Origin: Cryptomeria japonica
Taxonomy: Eukaryota; Streptophyta; Pinopsida; Cupressales; Cupressaceae
DNA: 64,000 nt
NCBI RefSeq assembly: GCF_030272615.1
Contig: NC_081410.1
Location: 188,747,619-188,811,618 of the forward strand
Direction: 5' to 3'
The notes under the pieces are model-generated. The model searched no databases, had not been told where the DNA came from, and saw only the letters and a list, made by a program, of their open reading frames with translations. Shown here piece after piece: positions 23,043 through 34,946 of the stretch. Each line of letters starts with the position of its first letter. Positions within the stretch are counted from its first letter, which is position 1. The position numbers and the translations under genes were made by a program.

Positions 23043-23537
23043 ATGGATCCTATTCTAAAATTATTTTACAAACTTGAGGCCCCCAAAATTATTGACAAGT
23101 ACCAAAGGTTGTCAGAAGATTTCAAAGCTAGTGTTTCCCTTGATGAGTACTTGGGGGCACTCAGGAACCATTATCCCAACAAAAGAGATCTATATGAATA
23201 CGTAAGAGAAACGGCCAAGGAGGAGATCAAGGAGCAAGATCCAAGAGAACCATTAATTACTGCAGAAGAGAAGCCAGAATCAGAATCACAAGAAGTTGCT
23301 AAAAACCAAAGAAGAAGAAGAGCAAATATTATGTGTTGTAGATGTGTCAATAATTGCAATGATGTCCAAGAAACATCGATACAATTTTTATTTATGGAAG
23401 TAATTGATCGGCATAAAAATGGTTTGCAACGTATGGAAACAATTGGATCACATGATGATGATGTGCAACATATTAGTAATGCTGTTGTGAGGAATGATTT
23501 GTCTAAGATAAATACATACCGACTACCAGGAAGTTGA
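23043..23537 (+). CDS. Unrecognised ORF inside the non-autonomous LTR element
   Basis: The 164-residue ORF starts MDPILKLFYKLEAPKIIDKY about 100 bp after the primer site. That is where gag begins in an autonomous relative. It is charged, with a Glu/Pro-rich middle, an RRRR cluster and a CCRCVNNC cysteine group near residue 100 that is not a standard zinc knuckle. I recognise no domain. It may be a gag remnant or an element-specific small protein. A further helical Lys/Glu-rich open stretch follows at 23868-24164. Neither is known to be expressed. Confidence 0.4.
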   Translation: MDPILKLFYKLEAPKIIDKYQRLSEDFKASVSLDEYLGALRNHYPNKRDLYEYVRETAKEEIKEQDPREPLITAEEKPESESQEVAKNQRRRRANIMCCRCVNNCNDVQETSIQFLFMEVIDRHKNGLQRMETIGSHDDDVQHISNAVVRNDLSKINTYRLPGS

Positions 23538-24770
23538 CTAGGGAACATTTGAACTCCCTTGTTCCAAAACCGATAAGCTTGTTGGTGGGTTTGTTTGGAG
23601 TCACGAGAATAAGGCTTTTGGTTTACCTCTTGGAGAGACCAACATGGACATTGAAGAACAATGGATGCATTCACCATGTTGTCATCCCATAACACTTGAA
23701 GTTAAAATGGATATAGTCACCTCAAAGAGCTTGATGCTATTTAAAGTGAAAGATATAACCTGCAATGAAGGATACCTAGATCCCTTTACTCAAATACAAA
23801 ATCAGCTTTGCACAAAGGAGTAGGATCCTAGTATTCACAACACACTCATAATTCATCATGACGGAAGATGCAACATTTTGCTATCATTTTGGATGTTAGC
23901 ACAATAACAATCAAGAGCTTGTATTCATTGCTTAGGATCCTTGATAAAAATGAATTAAGAAAATGCAATAAAGGGGCTAAGAAATTAAAAGCAAAGATGG
24001 TCAAGGATCGAAGAATATGGGAGTCTTGTATGGTGGATTTAGATGAAAAAAATGCGGAACTACAAATTGAGCTTAATGAAACAAAAATATTGAGCCAAGG
24101 ACATGAAGAAATATGCACAAAGCTAAGACATGAAAAAATTAATTTGGAAAACACATCGATATAAATAGGGAATTACAAGAGAAAATGATTGAAAATGGTC
24201 TTTTGTTCGATGTTTAAAGGCTGGAGTTGGAAGGAAGAATTGTAGGACTGGAAGATGCCTTTTTGTTTTTTCTCTATGAGACGAGAGAGATTTTCTTAAA
24301 ATATGAACCTTGCTAGTTACCAACTCTTGGTTTTGTTGTTGAGAGTTATTGGGCAATACCAATACATAAGCTTGAAGAATACTGGACAATAAATTGTCCT
24401 CACGCTTTAGATGATGGTATCGACCTTATGATATTAAAGGACTACATTGGTAGTCTAGTTGAGGCAAGTATTGTAACAACAATTCTCTAAGAACATCATT
24501 GTAGTACAAAGTTGAAATTAACCAAGACTAATTTTTTCAATTCCTAATTATGCCAAAGTGTCAAAGTAGAAGCTAATTACATCACAAGGAGAATCAATGT
24601 CTAGGAATTACAAATCTACAAGGTTGATTTGGGATATTGGTAACTTAAGGTGCATCCTAACTTGTGATTGCTTGAGGACAAGCAATCTTGAGTAGGGTGG
24701 ACTGTCATGCCTTTGTTGAAATTAAAATCTAGATTGCAGCATACGTAGCTGCCCATTTCCAATGACTAGG

Positions 24771-26556
24771 TGTAGTGTCGTAAATTGTACACCCTTGCTA
24801 GGGTGGTATAATTTCACACTTAGTTTAGCACCCGCCTTAGTGTGCTTGCATCTTGCATTTCTTATTTCCCTTTAAGCATTTAATTAATTAATTTAATTAA
24901 ATCTAAAGTCCTATTTCATCACTCCATAGATTATAAAATTGGGCCCTTTACCCTAAGTGTGCCCCTTTTTATTTTATTCCTCCAACAAGTCATTTAATCA
25001 TAAACCCTAATTATGTCTTATTTTGACCTTTAAGGCCTGATTTTGCATATCAAAACACCTCAAAATCAGTTGTAACTTTGGGATTCGCTCTAATATCATC
25101 ATATCTAACGACCTTGAAAATTTGGTGAAAAGTTTGTCGGACCATGGCGGGAGTGCACATGGTCCTCAACTTTTTTCTCGAAATTTTGGGAGTACAATTC
25201 TATGATATTATAATGCTTAACCCCAAAAGATTGGTAGGAAATTCAATTCCTAGGTCGGCCTAAAGGCTGAATTAAGTCGAAATTAAGATCTAGGGTTTCA
25301 TACATAAGAGCTCTCTTTCTTCATTTGAAGGGAACTAAGAACTATCTAGGGGATCTATCTAAGAATCTAAGAGCAGGTTTTTGGAGCACAAGGAGCTTTC
25401 TATGTAGTGAAAGAGAAGCCTATGTGGAGTCTTCAACAACATTCAACAACATTTCATCAAGCATTCATTATCAATTAGGAGCCTTGAAGACATTGAAGAG
25501 TAATAGGAGATCTTGTGGCAATATCTCTCCCTTGGGGATTGGTATGATTTCATGTTATTTTCATGTCTTTGTATGAGCTTCTTTACATCAACTTGCATAT
25601 TTACATTCATGCTTTAGATCACTTTGCATCATTGATTTAGAGCATTTAGTTTGTCAATTATAAGCAATTAGGGTTTACTCTTTAGGGTTGCTCTAGATTG
25701 TTTGCTTTCATTTTAGGGTCTTGCACACACACAAGATTCCTGCACACACTATTTTACTATACAAATCGGCTATTTGTGGAGGTGGAAATCACCAACACAG
25801 GGGTTTGACTGAGGCAAAACCCTATATAGCCACCCAAAACCCTGTTTTCAGTTGCAAGTACAGATATAGGATCCAATCGTCGTTGCAATTTTCAGGTTCG
25901 ACAAAGCACACAAACACAGTCCCGAAGATCAAATTTGAATAGAAATCAATTTGACAGGGGCGTGGTGCCCTGGTCTTGCCCAGGACAGGGTTGTGGCGCC
26001 CTGGTCCACTCTGGGCGCCCTTGTCCTCTTTGGGCGCCTTGGTCCTGCACCTTGGTCCTTTCTGGGCACCCTAGTCCTCTCTGGGCACTCTGGTCCATCC
26101 AGTTTCAGGTGAAATTTGGCAAGGTGGAAGCTCGGAACATCATAATTGCATCCTCCCAGTGGTAGCTTTCTGTCAGATCATCAGGGACAGTGGAGTGGCA
26201 CCCTTGTCTTGGTTAGTTTGGCTCAGTTTGCACCATCAGGTACACATCCAAAATCCTCCCCCTTTCATGCTTTCAGTATCTCAGTTTTAGATTTGTAGGT
26301 TTGTTCAATTTTGAGTTCATTTATGCTTCATTCTTTATCTCTTAGCCTAGTTGATCTTTCAAACCCTAGTTTTTCTTATCATTTGCAACAAGAGGAATAG
26401 AAACCCTAAGAGATAATCCTTGGCTCTCTTGGCTCTCTCTTTCTCACAAGAAGTAGCCAAAGTGAGCTATCTCCCTAGGCTCTTTCGTATTCCCAATTTG
26501 TTGGGAAAAGTGGGATTAGGTCCTAGTCACCCAATCTCGCTTTTCCTGCCTCCACA
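24771..26556. mobile_element. Solo LTR (1786 bp) nested in the 3' LTR
   Basis: It begins TGTAGTGTCGTAAATTGTAC and ends CCTGCCTCCACA, flanked by the 5-bp duplication CTAGG (24766-24770 and 26557-26561). The host LTR resumes exactly after the second CTAGG. No internal region or second LTR is present, so it is the product of LTR-LTR recombination. ORFs inside it are short and unremarkable. Confidence 0.92.
25955..26100. repeat. GC-rich minisatellite within the solo LTR
   Basis: About six imperfect units contain GGGCGCCCTGGTCC or close variants, usually preceded by CTCT. It stands out in an AT-rich LTR. Confidence 0.8.
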
Positions 26557-27071
26557 CTAGGAAATAAAAAAAGAGGCACCAAATAAAATACCAAAAAGTA
26601 GCACTAGCAAAAATAATTAATTAAAATTAAATTATGTTTTCAAGAGTAGTGTTGGTGTAAGAAAGGTTGTAACTCTTTCAAAAAGAAGATACATATGGGA
26701 GATCATTCCATGAGAAGAAGGCATCAATTGGAAGAAATTATGAAATGACTTTACAAGTAAATAATTACAATCAAAGAGGATGTAAGCCTTCCAAGGAAAA
26801 ATCAAGAAATTTAAGGACAAAAACACTTAATAATTTCTCTTATCAAGTTAGTGGATAAAAACCCATAACTTGTCTACTAATTAAGGATAAATATTTAAGG
26901 TGGAAGAAGAAACATAACAGAAAATTGAGATAAGAATATTTTCAGAATTATTGATATTATAATAAAATTCATGATTTTGATTTAAGTTAACTTTATAAAT
27001 ATAAATGCAATTATCATTTTAGAATTCAAAGAAAAAATAAGAAATTTTCTAGAATGGGACATTTTATATTC

Positions 27072-29051
27072 TACCTACACATGCTGGCATACAAATGTTC
27101 TCACCTGAAGCATTCTAAGGTGAGTACCATCATTTGGTTGTGTGCATAGCAAACGCTATGAATGTAGCATAACAGTAAACAAATGCATGATTTTATTGAA
27201 GCAAAATGAATAGTAAGAATGGCAGAACTTTGTTCTTATGTCATTTGGTTGTGTACATAGCAAACTCTATGAATGTAGCATAACAGTAAACAAATGCATG
27301 ATATTATAGAAACAAAATGAATAGTAAGAATGGCAGAACTTTGTTCTTATATTCCACTATGTTGCCAATTCACCAGGAAACCATTTCTGATTCCAGGTAT
27401 GAAACATGTTGAAATTGGATTAAGATTCAAATCCTCGATGGATTTGACTAGGGTTCGTCATTTTCATGGTTGAAACACTTCTGTCAAACAGTCCTTAGTT
27501 TTTGAAACTTCCTCCTTTTTCTATGTGCACAAGGTACTTATTTATAAGCTCTCTAAAATAACTTTTTAAAGCAAATTTTGTCCCAATCTCCTAAATTAAG
27601 GAAACCTGGAAAATAAATAATAAATTAATGTAATAAAGCTGTTTTTAAGGAAATTTTTTCATCCTAATCTCCTGAACTAAGGAAATAAAACACTTCTTTA
27701 GACAATTGCCAAAAATAGGCTTGCATTTTTGCTCAAAAATAAGTACGGATAAAAAATGGAAAGTAGCTATAAATAACTAATCTACATCATCAACCTCTCT
27801 CTTTGTATCTTAATTTGAATCATTTGAATGATCTGGAGATTTTGGTGATAGAGTATTCTTTTCTCTTGCCAGTTGAACTTTATCCAGAAATTCTCAAATT
27901 TCAGTGATTGGAGATTTCTGAGTTGAATCTTCCCAATCCAACTATCATTGCAAGAAACTTATGTTGCTCATGTACAATATTTGATACTTGTTGAGCTTGT
28001 ATGTTGTAATTCTCAATACAGAACATTTATCAATTTATCTTTAGTGTCAATATTGAAGGCTGATCCTCTTAATCGAGTCAGGATTGACCAATTAAAATTG
28101 TGCATCATGCTTATCCTCAGTAAATGCAAAAGGCAAAAGTGCACTAAAAGATAAAATCTTGTTCTACAATCATCTTCTCTATGTTCTTCTAAATTGTGTC
28201 AAGAGTGGACTTTTGCAATTCAAATAACACTTGACAATTGGCAATCCATTTTGGAATTTGATTACTTTCTGGATCAGCTATCACCTTCAGTCTCATCAAC
28301 TCATCAACACCCGAAAACGCCATGGGCTCTAAGCTGGTCAAAACACTGCTACATGTTGAAATACTGGTTGCCATGGAACATTCTAACTCAATAGAGCTTT
28401 GAATGGTGTCTCGAATCTGTGTTAGTGAACTGAACAAATCATAGCTGTTGTCAAGCCACCTGTACACAAATTCCCAATCCATTGTTGAGCCAATCTCCCA
28501 TGTGACACCAACTCATCAAGTTGTTGCCTTTGTGGTTCCTCTTCTAGTATTGGCGGTGGGCTTGTTCCTGCTTTTGACACTAGATTTACAAGATGAGCTA
28601 TATATACTTTAAACTCTTATTTTTGCTTTAAATTTTACCTTCATCTCACCATCTTTTCTATCATTTCCCCTGCATTTTCAGTGGCCAAACATAATAAACC
28701 AATTCTCCCTCTTTTGTTGGTAGGTTAAAGATTAGTTTTAGAAAACTGAAAATCAGCAACCTTTACTTCATGAATATTTTTATCAATAGGGGAATAATAG
28801 TCTTAGATTCTTCTTGAATCTAGTCCTGTCTTTTGGCCTTCTTTATCTTTTCTTCCATTAAGGTTTGAAATCGCTTTCAAGTTTAGTGGTGGCCCTATTA
28901 CCATTCTTCTCTTCTTGTTCGAGGTGCACAATGGATCTAAGAGGCCCAATATTGAGTTCAACTATGTAGGTTCAAACCTGTAAATTAGTATAGATTAAAG
29001 AATATGTGTAACTAATTGAATACCAACAGTACATGTAATTAACACAACACT
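27072..29051. other. Non-coding stretch right of the short LTR element
   Basis: No gene is recognised. It contains a 111-bp tandem duplication (27131-27352). A minus-strand 97-codon ORF at 28482-28189 and degenerate minus-strand coding-like sequence up to about 28950 may be remains of a retroelement; I could not assign them. Confidence 0.4.
27131..27352. repeat. 111-bp tandem duplication
   Basis: Two adjacent copies start CATTTGGTTGTGTRCATAGC and end GAACTTTGTTCTTAT. They differ by only a few bases, so the duplication is fairly recent. Confidence 0.92.
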
Positions 29052-30336
29052 CAAAGCTTCTTTGTTCACATTAGAACAATGGTTACATTTATATAGCCAC
29101 CCTTGCTCAAGGGTAAGGGGGTAGCTGATCTCTTACACCACCTCCTTTGCTCGTTCACCTAAACCTGTTACATGATATGGACTGATTTCTCTCATTCTTC
29201 TATTATACTGTCTGCTAATATGTAGAAGAGACATGCTTATATAGATTAAGACCCTCCTATTATTACAATAATGAGTTATAGAATTCTCTTTAAGTACATT
29301 GTTTCATGTGCAAGAAAGCCTATGAACATGCTTTCCCTAAGTATAGATACTACATTGCTTTACGTTCAAGCAACCTTTTGTGCATACATCCTCTAAACCT
29401 AGAAAAAAATTATAAATTAATAATTAATATTCAAAAGTCATAATGATATATGTTTACTTGAAATCGCCTATTTCTAGCATCAACACACCTACATTTTTCA
29501 TACAAATTGCGATCTGCCTTTCGTTTGTTGAAGACTTCTTAAATGAAAAACCTATCATTTTCTCATATCAGGCTCAAGGAGCTTGTTTGAACCCATATAT
29601 TGACATTTGAAACCTACACACTAGATTAGAATCATCTTGTTGAACAAACTCTTGTAGTTGTTCCATTTGGATTCCCCCCTGAAGATCACTAGTGACAAAG
29701 CACTCTTCGCATCCATCAAGTGTGCATCTAGTCTAAATTTTTCTGCAAAAGAAAAAAACTCTATGCATGCAAACAATCTTGAGCATTCTTCTCAAAAGTC
29801 AATACATTCATTCAAAGAAAATCCTTTGCCACAAGCTTTCCTTGTACCTCTCAATGGGTCCATCTATAGTGAACTTGATCTTGTAGGGCTGCTTGTGCTT
29901 CACCACATCATTTCCCTTCAATTAAGGTACCAAGTCTCAATTTTTTTTGGTTTTTTTGCTAACCCAAGGGCATCCCCACGTCCCTGCCCAGTGCCCAATC
30001 ACCAAACCAAGGACTTATTCACTGCCAGGTTGGTATCGAGGAAGGGGCGAGCAAAGGCGAGACTAGTTCACCTGGGGATGCATGCAATGGCCTGCAAACC
30101 TTGTGAATCGGGTAAGCCCGGGCCTCGGAGTCGAATCTGAGACCAATGGGGAGCAAACCCACAGTCCAAGCCTACTCCGCTTCTTGTGCGGGCACCAAGT
30201 CCCAAATATTGTTCTTCATCAAAGAGTCATATTGCTTTTGCGATGGTTGTTTCCTAGTTATCATCATGCATTGTTCCCACTTAGAATTGAGGGTTCTAAT
30301 TTTTGTTTATAGAGGTTGTTTCCCACTTATCAAAGC
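29052..30336 (-). pseudogene. Decayed Copia pol fragment, tandem copy A (carries a SINE)
   Basis: On the minus strand this copy holds the start of a Ty1/copia reverse transcriptase. Its right part, the MKNNTWDLVP-type region, is split by the SINE. Leftward lie a degenerate DVKSA region and, near 29570-29590, the YGxKQAP signature. Frame and stop changes are frequent. It pairs with copy B immediately to the right, beginning with the shared phrase CAAAGCNTCTTTGTTCACA. Without the SINE the unit is about 1.02 kb. Confidence 0.75.
29941..30193 (-). mobile_element. tRNA-derived SINE, copy 2
   Basis: This is a 253-bp element on the minus strand, the same family as 21580-21832. The B-box-like motif is GATTCGACTCC and the A-rich tail appears as T runs at 29941-29958. 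The target duplication is ACCAAGTCTCAA (29929-29940) and ACCAAGTCCCAA (30194-30205). The matching position in tandem copy B (about 31249-31265) has the site once and no SINE, a direct empty-site control. Confidence 0.92.
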
Positions 30337-31345
30337 CTCTTTGTTCACAATAGAACAATGGTTACATTTATATAGCTACCCTTACTCTAGAGTAAGAGGG
30401 CAGCTGATCTTTAGCCTACCTCCTTTTCTCATTCACCTAAGCATGTTACATGATATGGACTGATTTCTCTCATTCGTCTATTGTACAGTCTCTCATATGT
30501 AGAAGAGGCATGCTTGTATAGATTAAGACCCTCCTATTATTGCAGTAATGACTTTTATAGAAGTTATCTTTAAGCACATTTTTTCATGTGCAAGCAAGCC
30601 TATGATCATGCCTTTCCTAAATATAGATATTTCATTTCTTTGCCTGCAAGCAAGCCTATGCACATGCTTTTCCTAAATATAGATATTACATTGCTTTATG
30701 TGTGAAAAACCCTTTGTGCATACATCCTTTAAATGAGGATTTATTAATAATTAATATTCCAAAGTTTTAAGGATTATCCTGAAATGGCCTATTTCTAGCA
30801 TCAACATGCATCTACATATTTCATAGAAATTGTGATCTGCCTCTCATTTGTTGAAGCCTTCTTAAAGGAAAAACATATCATTTTCTCATATCAGGCTCAA
30901 GGAGCTTGTTTCAAGCCATATGGTGACATTTGAAACCTACACATTAGATTGGAATCATGTTGAACAAACTCTTGTAGTTGTTCCATTTGGATTCCCCCTC
31001 CTGAAGACCACTAGTGACAAGTGCACTCTTCACATCCGTCAAGTGTGCATCTAGTCTAAATTTTGCTGCAAGAGAAAAAAGCTCTATGCATGCAAACAAT
31101 CTTGAGCATGTTTCTCAAAAGTTATATTTTCATTCAAAGCAAATCCTTTGCCACAAGCTTTCCTTGTACCTCTCAATTGGTCCATCTGAAGTGAACTCGA
31201 TCTTGTAGGGCTGCTTGTGCTTCACCACATCATTTCCCTTCAAATAAGGTACCAAGTCCCAAGTGTTGTTCTTCATCGAGGAGTTGTATTGTTTTTGTGA
31301 TGGTTGTTTCCCACTTATCATCATCCATTGTTCCCACATAGGATT
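30337..31345 (-). pseudogene. Decayed Copia reverse transcriptase fragment, tandem copy B
   Basis: At 31339-31130 the minus strand reads SSMKNNTWDLVPYLKGNDVV followed by a DGPIERYK segment, the standard start of the Ty1/copia RT. Leftward it shows LDAHLTDVKSAL (about 31050), MEQLQEFVQHDSNLMCRFQ in shifted frame, and SPYGLKQAP (about 30900-30930) followed by a stop and YEKM. It is the same fragment as copy A without the SINE. Integrase and RNase H are absent. Confidence 0.85.
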
Positions 31346-33595
31346 GAGGGTTTTAATCCTCTTTTATAGAGGTTGTAGTCCTTATGTTTGCTGCTTTAGT
31401 AAGAGTGTGCTGCAGGTCATGTTCTCTGCAGGATAGTCAATGGATTTATTGTAAGATCAGTTGAGACATTGTAAAACATGTATGACTATGGGTTAGTGGC
31501 ATAAAGAGCAATTTGCTTGCTCTTGTTGGAGTTGTCTGCCAATTTTCAGGGTTTCTCTAGCAATATTTGTGTGTTGCAATATTTATTTTATTTGTGCATG
31601 TTCATCAAAGTTTCTTATTGCACATGCCATAAAGATTGGCATCCACTATTACTACAGGATTGAGGTAGTTTGAGAGCTTCACCATTTAAACCCATTTTGT
31701 TGGTGTTGGAGTGCAACATAGTTGCCTCTTTTTATGTATCAAGTGGTATTGGATCTGGTTCAGTCGAGCCAGTCATCCTGTTGGTGAAGTGGTATTAGCT
31801 GGTTCTTCCTTGAGGGAGGAAATATCAGAGTAAGTTTTTGCTTGGAATTTCTTAATAGTTTACTGTGTGCAAGAAATTTAGAGTTTGTTGCTAAAATGCA
31901 GGTTTGTTTTGATGTCACATGCACTGATGGCTAGGAGTTGCATAGATGTTTCCAAATCTGTATTGTGTGGGCAACAGGGTTTGAAAGCAAGTTTGGCATG
32001 CTAATGGTTTGAAGAGTCTTCCAAGGTGGACAGCTGGTGATCCATTGAAGGAGGTATATTTGGCACTCTTGGTCTGTGCTACCTTAGGTTTTTGTTGGGC
32101 CATGCCATTTTGAGGCACTCTCATTTGCGCTCTCTTTTCTTTTGTTGAGGTTGTTACTTGCATGTGATTTTGCAAGTCTGCATAGACCCAAGATTGGGCA
32201 GTGTTTATACTTGTTCATGCAATGTTGTGTTATCACATTTTGTTTCCTCTTTGAGAAGGGCAAGATTTGTTGCATCTTCTGATATTGGAGCAGTTTGCTG
32301 AAGACTAGAGAAGCTGGAAAGTGAAATGTGCAGGGTTGAATACTCAGAAGGGGCGGTGGGAACAAGAGAGAAAGATGATATGTCTGATTCCTGGGTTGCT
32401 TTTGAGGCCAAAAGTTATATTTGTGTTGATGGCTGTCTTTTTCAATTTTTGCTCACGTGTTGCCTGGGTCAGTTAAGGGGAAGGTCATTGGGCTCACCAT
32501 TTTGGGGAATGGATGGAGTTGGGTGTTGCCAAGTCACATTTTGGAGGATTCTTGAGTTGAGAGTTCTTCAGTTTAATCTTAGTTGGTGAGTTTTTGGGGA
32601 CCAAAAGCTTTGGTTAGGGAGAGGTGATTCAGAATTGCTCAAGTTGTTTGGATTTGTTTTTGACATTTGGACTATTGGGGTTACGTCATAAGTGTGCAAT
32701 TCTATAGCAGGGTAGAAAATAGTGGTCAAAGGGAGTCAAAGGTTGATTATTTTGTCATATTCATATTCCTCTTGGAATTTTAAGCGATTTTAAAAAATTG
32801 ATTTTGCATTTTGAGTTCGCATGCAAAAGATTGGCTCCAAGAGGTTGTTGAAGTGGCTGCTAAAGTTGCGAAATTGTTGAAGTTCACATGATGTTTTTTT
32901 AACCCACTTAAATAATTGTTGGGTTATTCTGGCAGCTTATTAAGGATGTATAATCATCCTAAATGGTAAATAGACATCACACATGTTGCCAAACACAACA
33001 AAAGCATATGAAAGACGAAAAATACACGTTTTACTTAAAAACACCCAAAAGAGTGACTTTTGGGGTTCCAAAACATGTGACATTTTGGTTTTTCTTCCTT
33101 TTGGTCTTCCCTTTGGTGAAAGGAAGGTTTTAAGTAGGAATTCATGCCTAGAAGTTAGGGGATTCTCATTCTATTGTTGGTTTTAGTCTAACATAAGACC
33201 ATTGCATGTTGTAATAGTTTTCTTTACATAGAGACAAGTTGTAGATACTATTGAAGCTCCAAATGTGTGATTGGGCTCCATGGATGCCAAGAGGGTATGT
33301 TGGATATCATGCCTTGTATTAAGTTTCTCTCATTTGTAATGTAGAGGTTTTGTGAGTTTGTCATTTGGAGTTGTTGGTTTTAGTCCTCTCTATTTTATGG
33401 AGGTTGTAGTCCTTATGTTTGTTGCTGTAGTAGGAGAGCGCTTTAGGTCACGTTTTCTTTAGGACAGTCTACAGATGTATTATAAAAGCCCGTTGAGGCA
33501 TTGTAAAACATGTATGATTATGGATTAGTGGCATGAGGAGGAAGTGTGCATTGTTGTTGGATTTTTTTGCGCTTTTGAGGGTTTCTCTAGTAGTA
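31346..33595 (+). mobile_element. Small Copia-like non-autonomous element, 5' LTR truncated, 3' LTR cut
   Basis: A direct repeat (about 31348-31600 against 33380-33595) looks like LTR sequence. A primer-site-like TGGTATTGGATCTGG lies at 31743 after the first copy. A Copia-style polypurine tract (CCATGGATGCCAAGAGGGTA, ending 33297) sits directly before TGTTGGATATC at 33298, the start of the second LTR. The first LTR lacks its first ~80 bp, where it abuts the Copia fragment; the second stops where the large gypsy LTR R1 begins. The 1.6-kb interior shows no recognisable protein. Confidence 0.55.
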
Positions 33596-34946
33596 TGTTG
33601 GTGTTCAGAGTTGTAGGTCCCAAATCCCTAATGGTAGGCCTCTTCCTAAGTGCTAGGGGTGTCAAACTTAGGGCAAAGAATTCAACCTTTGATTAGGCAA
33701 GGCAACATTGGATCAATTTGTTCAAGTGGGTAAGGCCACCTACGTTGGGTTCAACTAGACCTAGGGGGGCTTCCCTAGAAGTGTCTTGAATAAGGTTAAA
33801 CACGACTGAAAATAGAAAAACAAATGAATTATTGCAGTAGTATTGGTGCATGCATGAACCTAAAAATTGTCATTAGGCCAAGGACTAACCTATTGCTATG
33901 ATCTCTATTGAGCTAATAAGCACATCATTGCATGGTAGTAGGATGTCAACATAACCCTCTAGGATGATAAAATTTAAGGATTGCTAATGATGTTTTCCTT
34001 GGTTATAATGCTGAATAACGAGGTGCATATACAAACTACCTATTCTTAAACTATTGGTGAATGATGTTTTTCGTTTTAAGCATATGGTGGATCATCACTT
34101 CCAAGATTGGTGTGTATTCATTGGGTTTCAAAGTCACATCACACCATGAGAGACAACACAAAGAAATGAAAAGGATTATGAGTTGTGCAAATGAATACAA
34201 ACAAATAATAATGTCAAACAACTAAACATTTTTAGTTATCCATCCTAGATAGCAAAAATTCATATGTAGTAAGGAAATGACCATTACAAAGCTTGGAACA
34301 AATTAGAATGCTATGACATTTATCAAATACTTATTACATTAATATTAGCAGGTGTGGCAAGGGTAAACCCTAAGCTAGAACTTCCCAAAAAGTCCACAAA
34401 TGGAATTGTGGATACATTCAATTGTAAGAATCATTTTCAATATCAACATCCTTGAGATTTTCAAAGGTGTTTCTCTAATAGGATCTGGAATCATAGGGAT
34501 TGAAATCCTAGAAGCTGCTCAACACTTGCAATCATGTGGAGAGTGAAAATGAGCAACTGGCATATATAGTGCTTTGTTGGTTGCCTTGTTGCCTCGAGAA
34601 TTGAGGAGGAATTGCAAAATGCAAATGTGGTGTGTAAGGCAATCTTACATCTTATTAAATTTTGTTGAATGAGCAATCTTGAATAGGTGTGAGGACCATT
34701 GGGAGCTAAATTTAAATCATTGCATTAATTGTAGCACGTGTTGCCTTCATCCTCCATCACTGAAAGCACATGTGAATCTGCACCCTTAAGATGAATAATT
34801 GTTTCTAGATGGGAAAACCCTCTTGGAGTTGTGGCATCAAATTTGGTCATTAATGGTGACCTCGGCCTTGTACGGAGGTAGATGAGAATTAATAGTGCGA
34901 AACGTAGGAGTTTTTGGGATCAAGGGTCAGGGATACCTTTTAACCC

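Larger units (their letters stand above)
22324..27066 (+). mobile_element. Complete short LTR retrotransposon, non-autonomous, with a nested LTR
   Basis: The element is bounded by the 5-bp target duplication TATTC (22319-22323 and 27067-27071). Its LTRs are 22324-22941 and 24703-27066, the latter interrupted by a 1786-bp insertion. A tRNA-iMet-type primer site follows the first LTR, and a CTTGAGGACAAGCAATCTTG block precedes the second, as in plant Ty3/gypsy elements. The internal region is only 1.76 kb and holds no protease, RT or integrase, so it must have moved with enzymes from another element. Plus orientation follows from the primer site. Confidence 0.9.
24703..27066 (+). mobile_element. 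3' LTR, split by a nested insertion
   Basis: 24703-24770 and 26562-27066 together match the 5' LTR from TGTCATGC to GGGACATTTTA. The last bases (TTTTA instead of TTGCA) have mutated. Confidence 0.88.

Noticed and set aside
25325-25576. 83-codon ORF in the nested solo LTR
   Set aside because: No similarity or composition typical of coding; the segment is LTR sequence.
27100-27135. Possible mini-exon before a GTGAGT donor as the next dehydrogenase exon
   Set aside because: The coding sense does not match the expected residues after exon 3, and it lies beside a tandem duplication.
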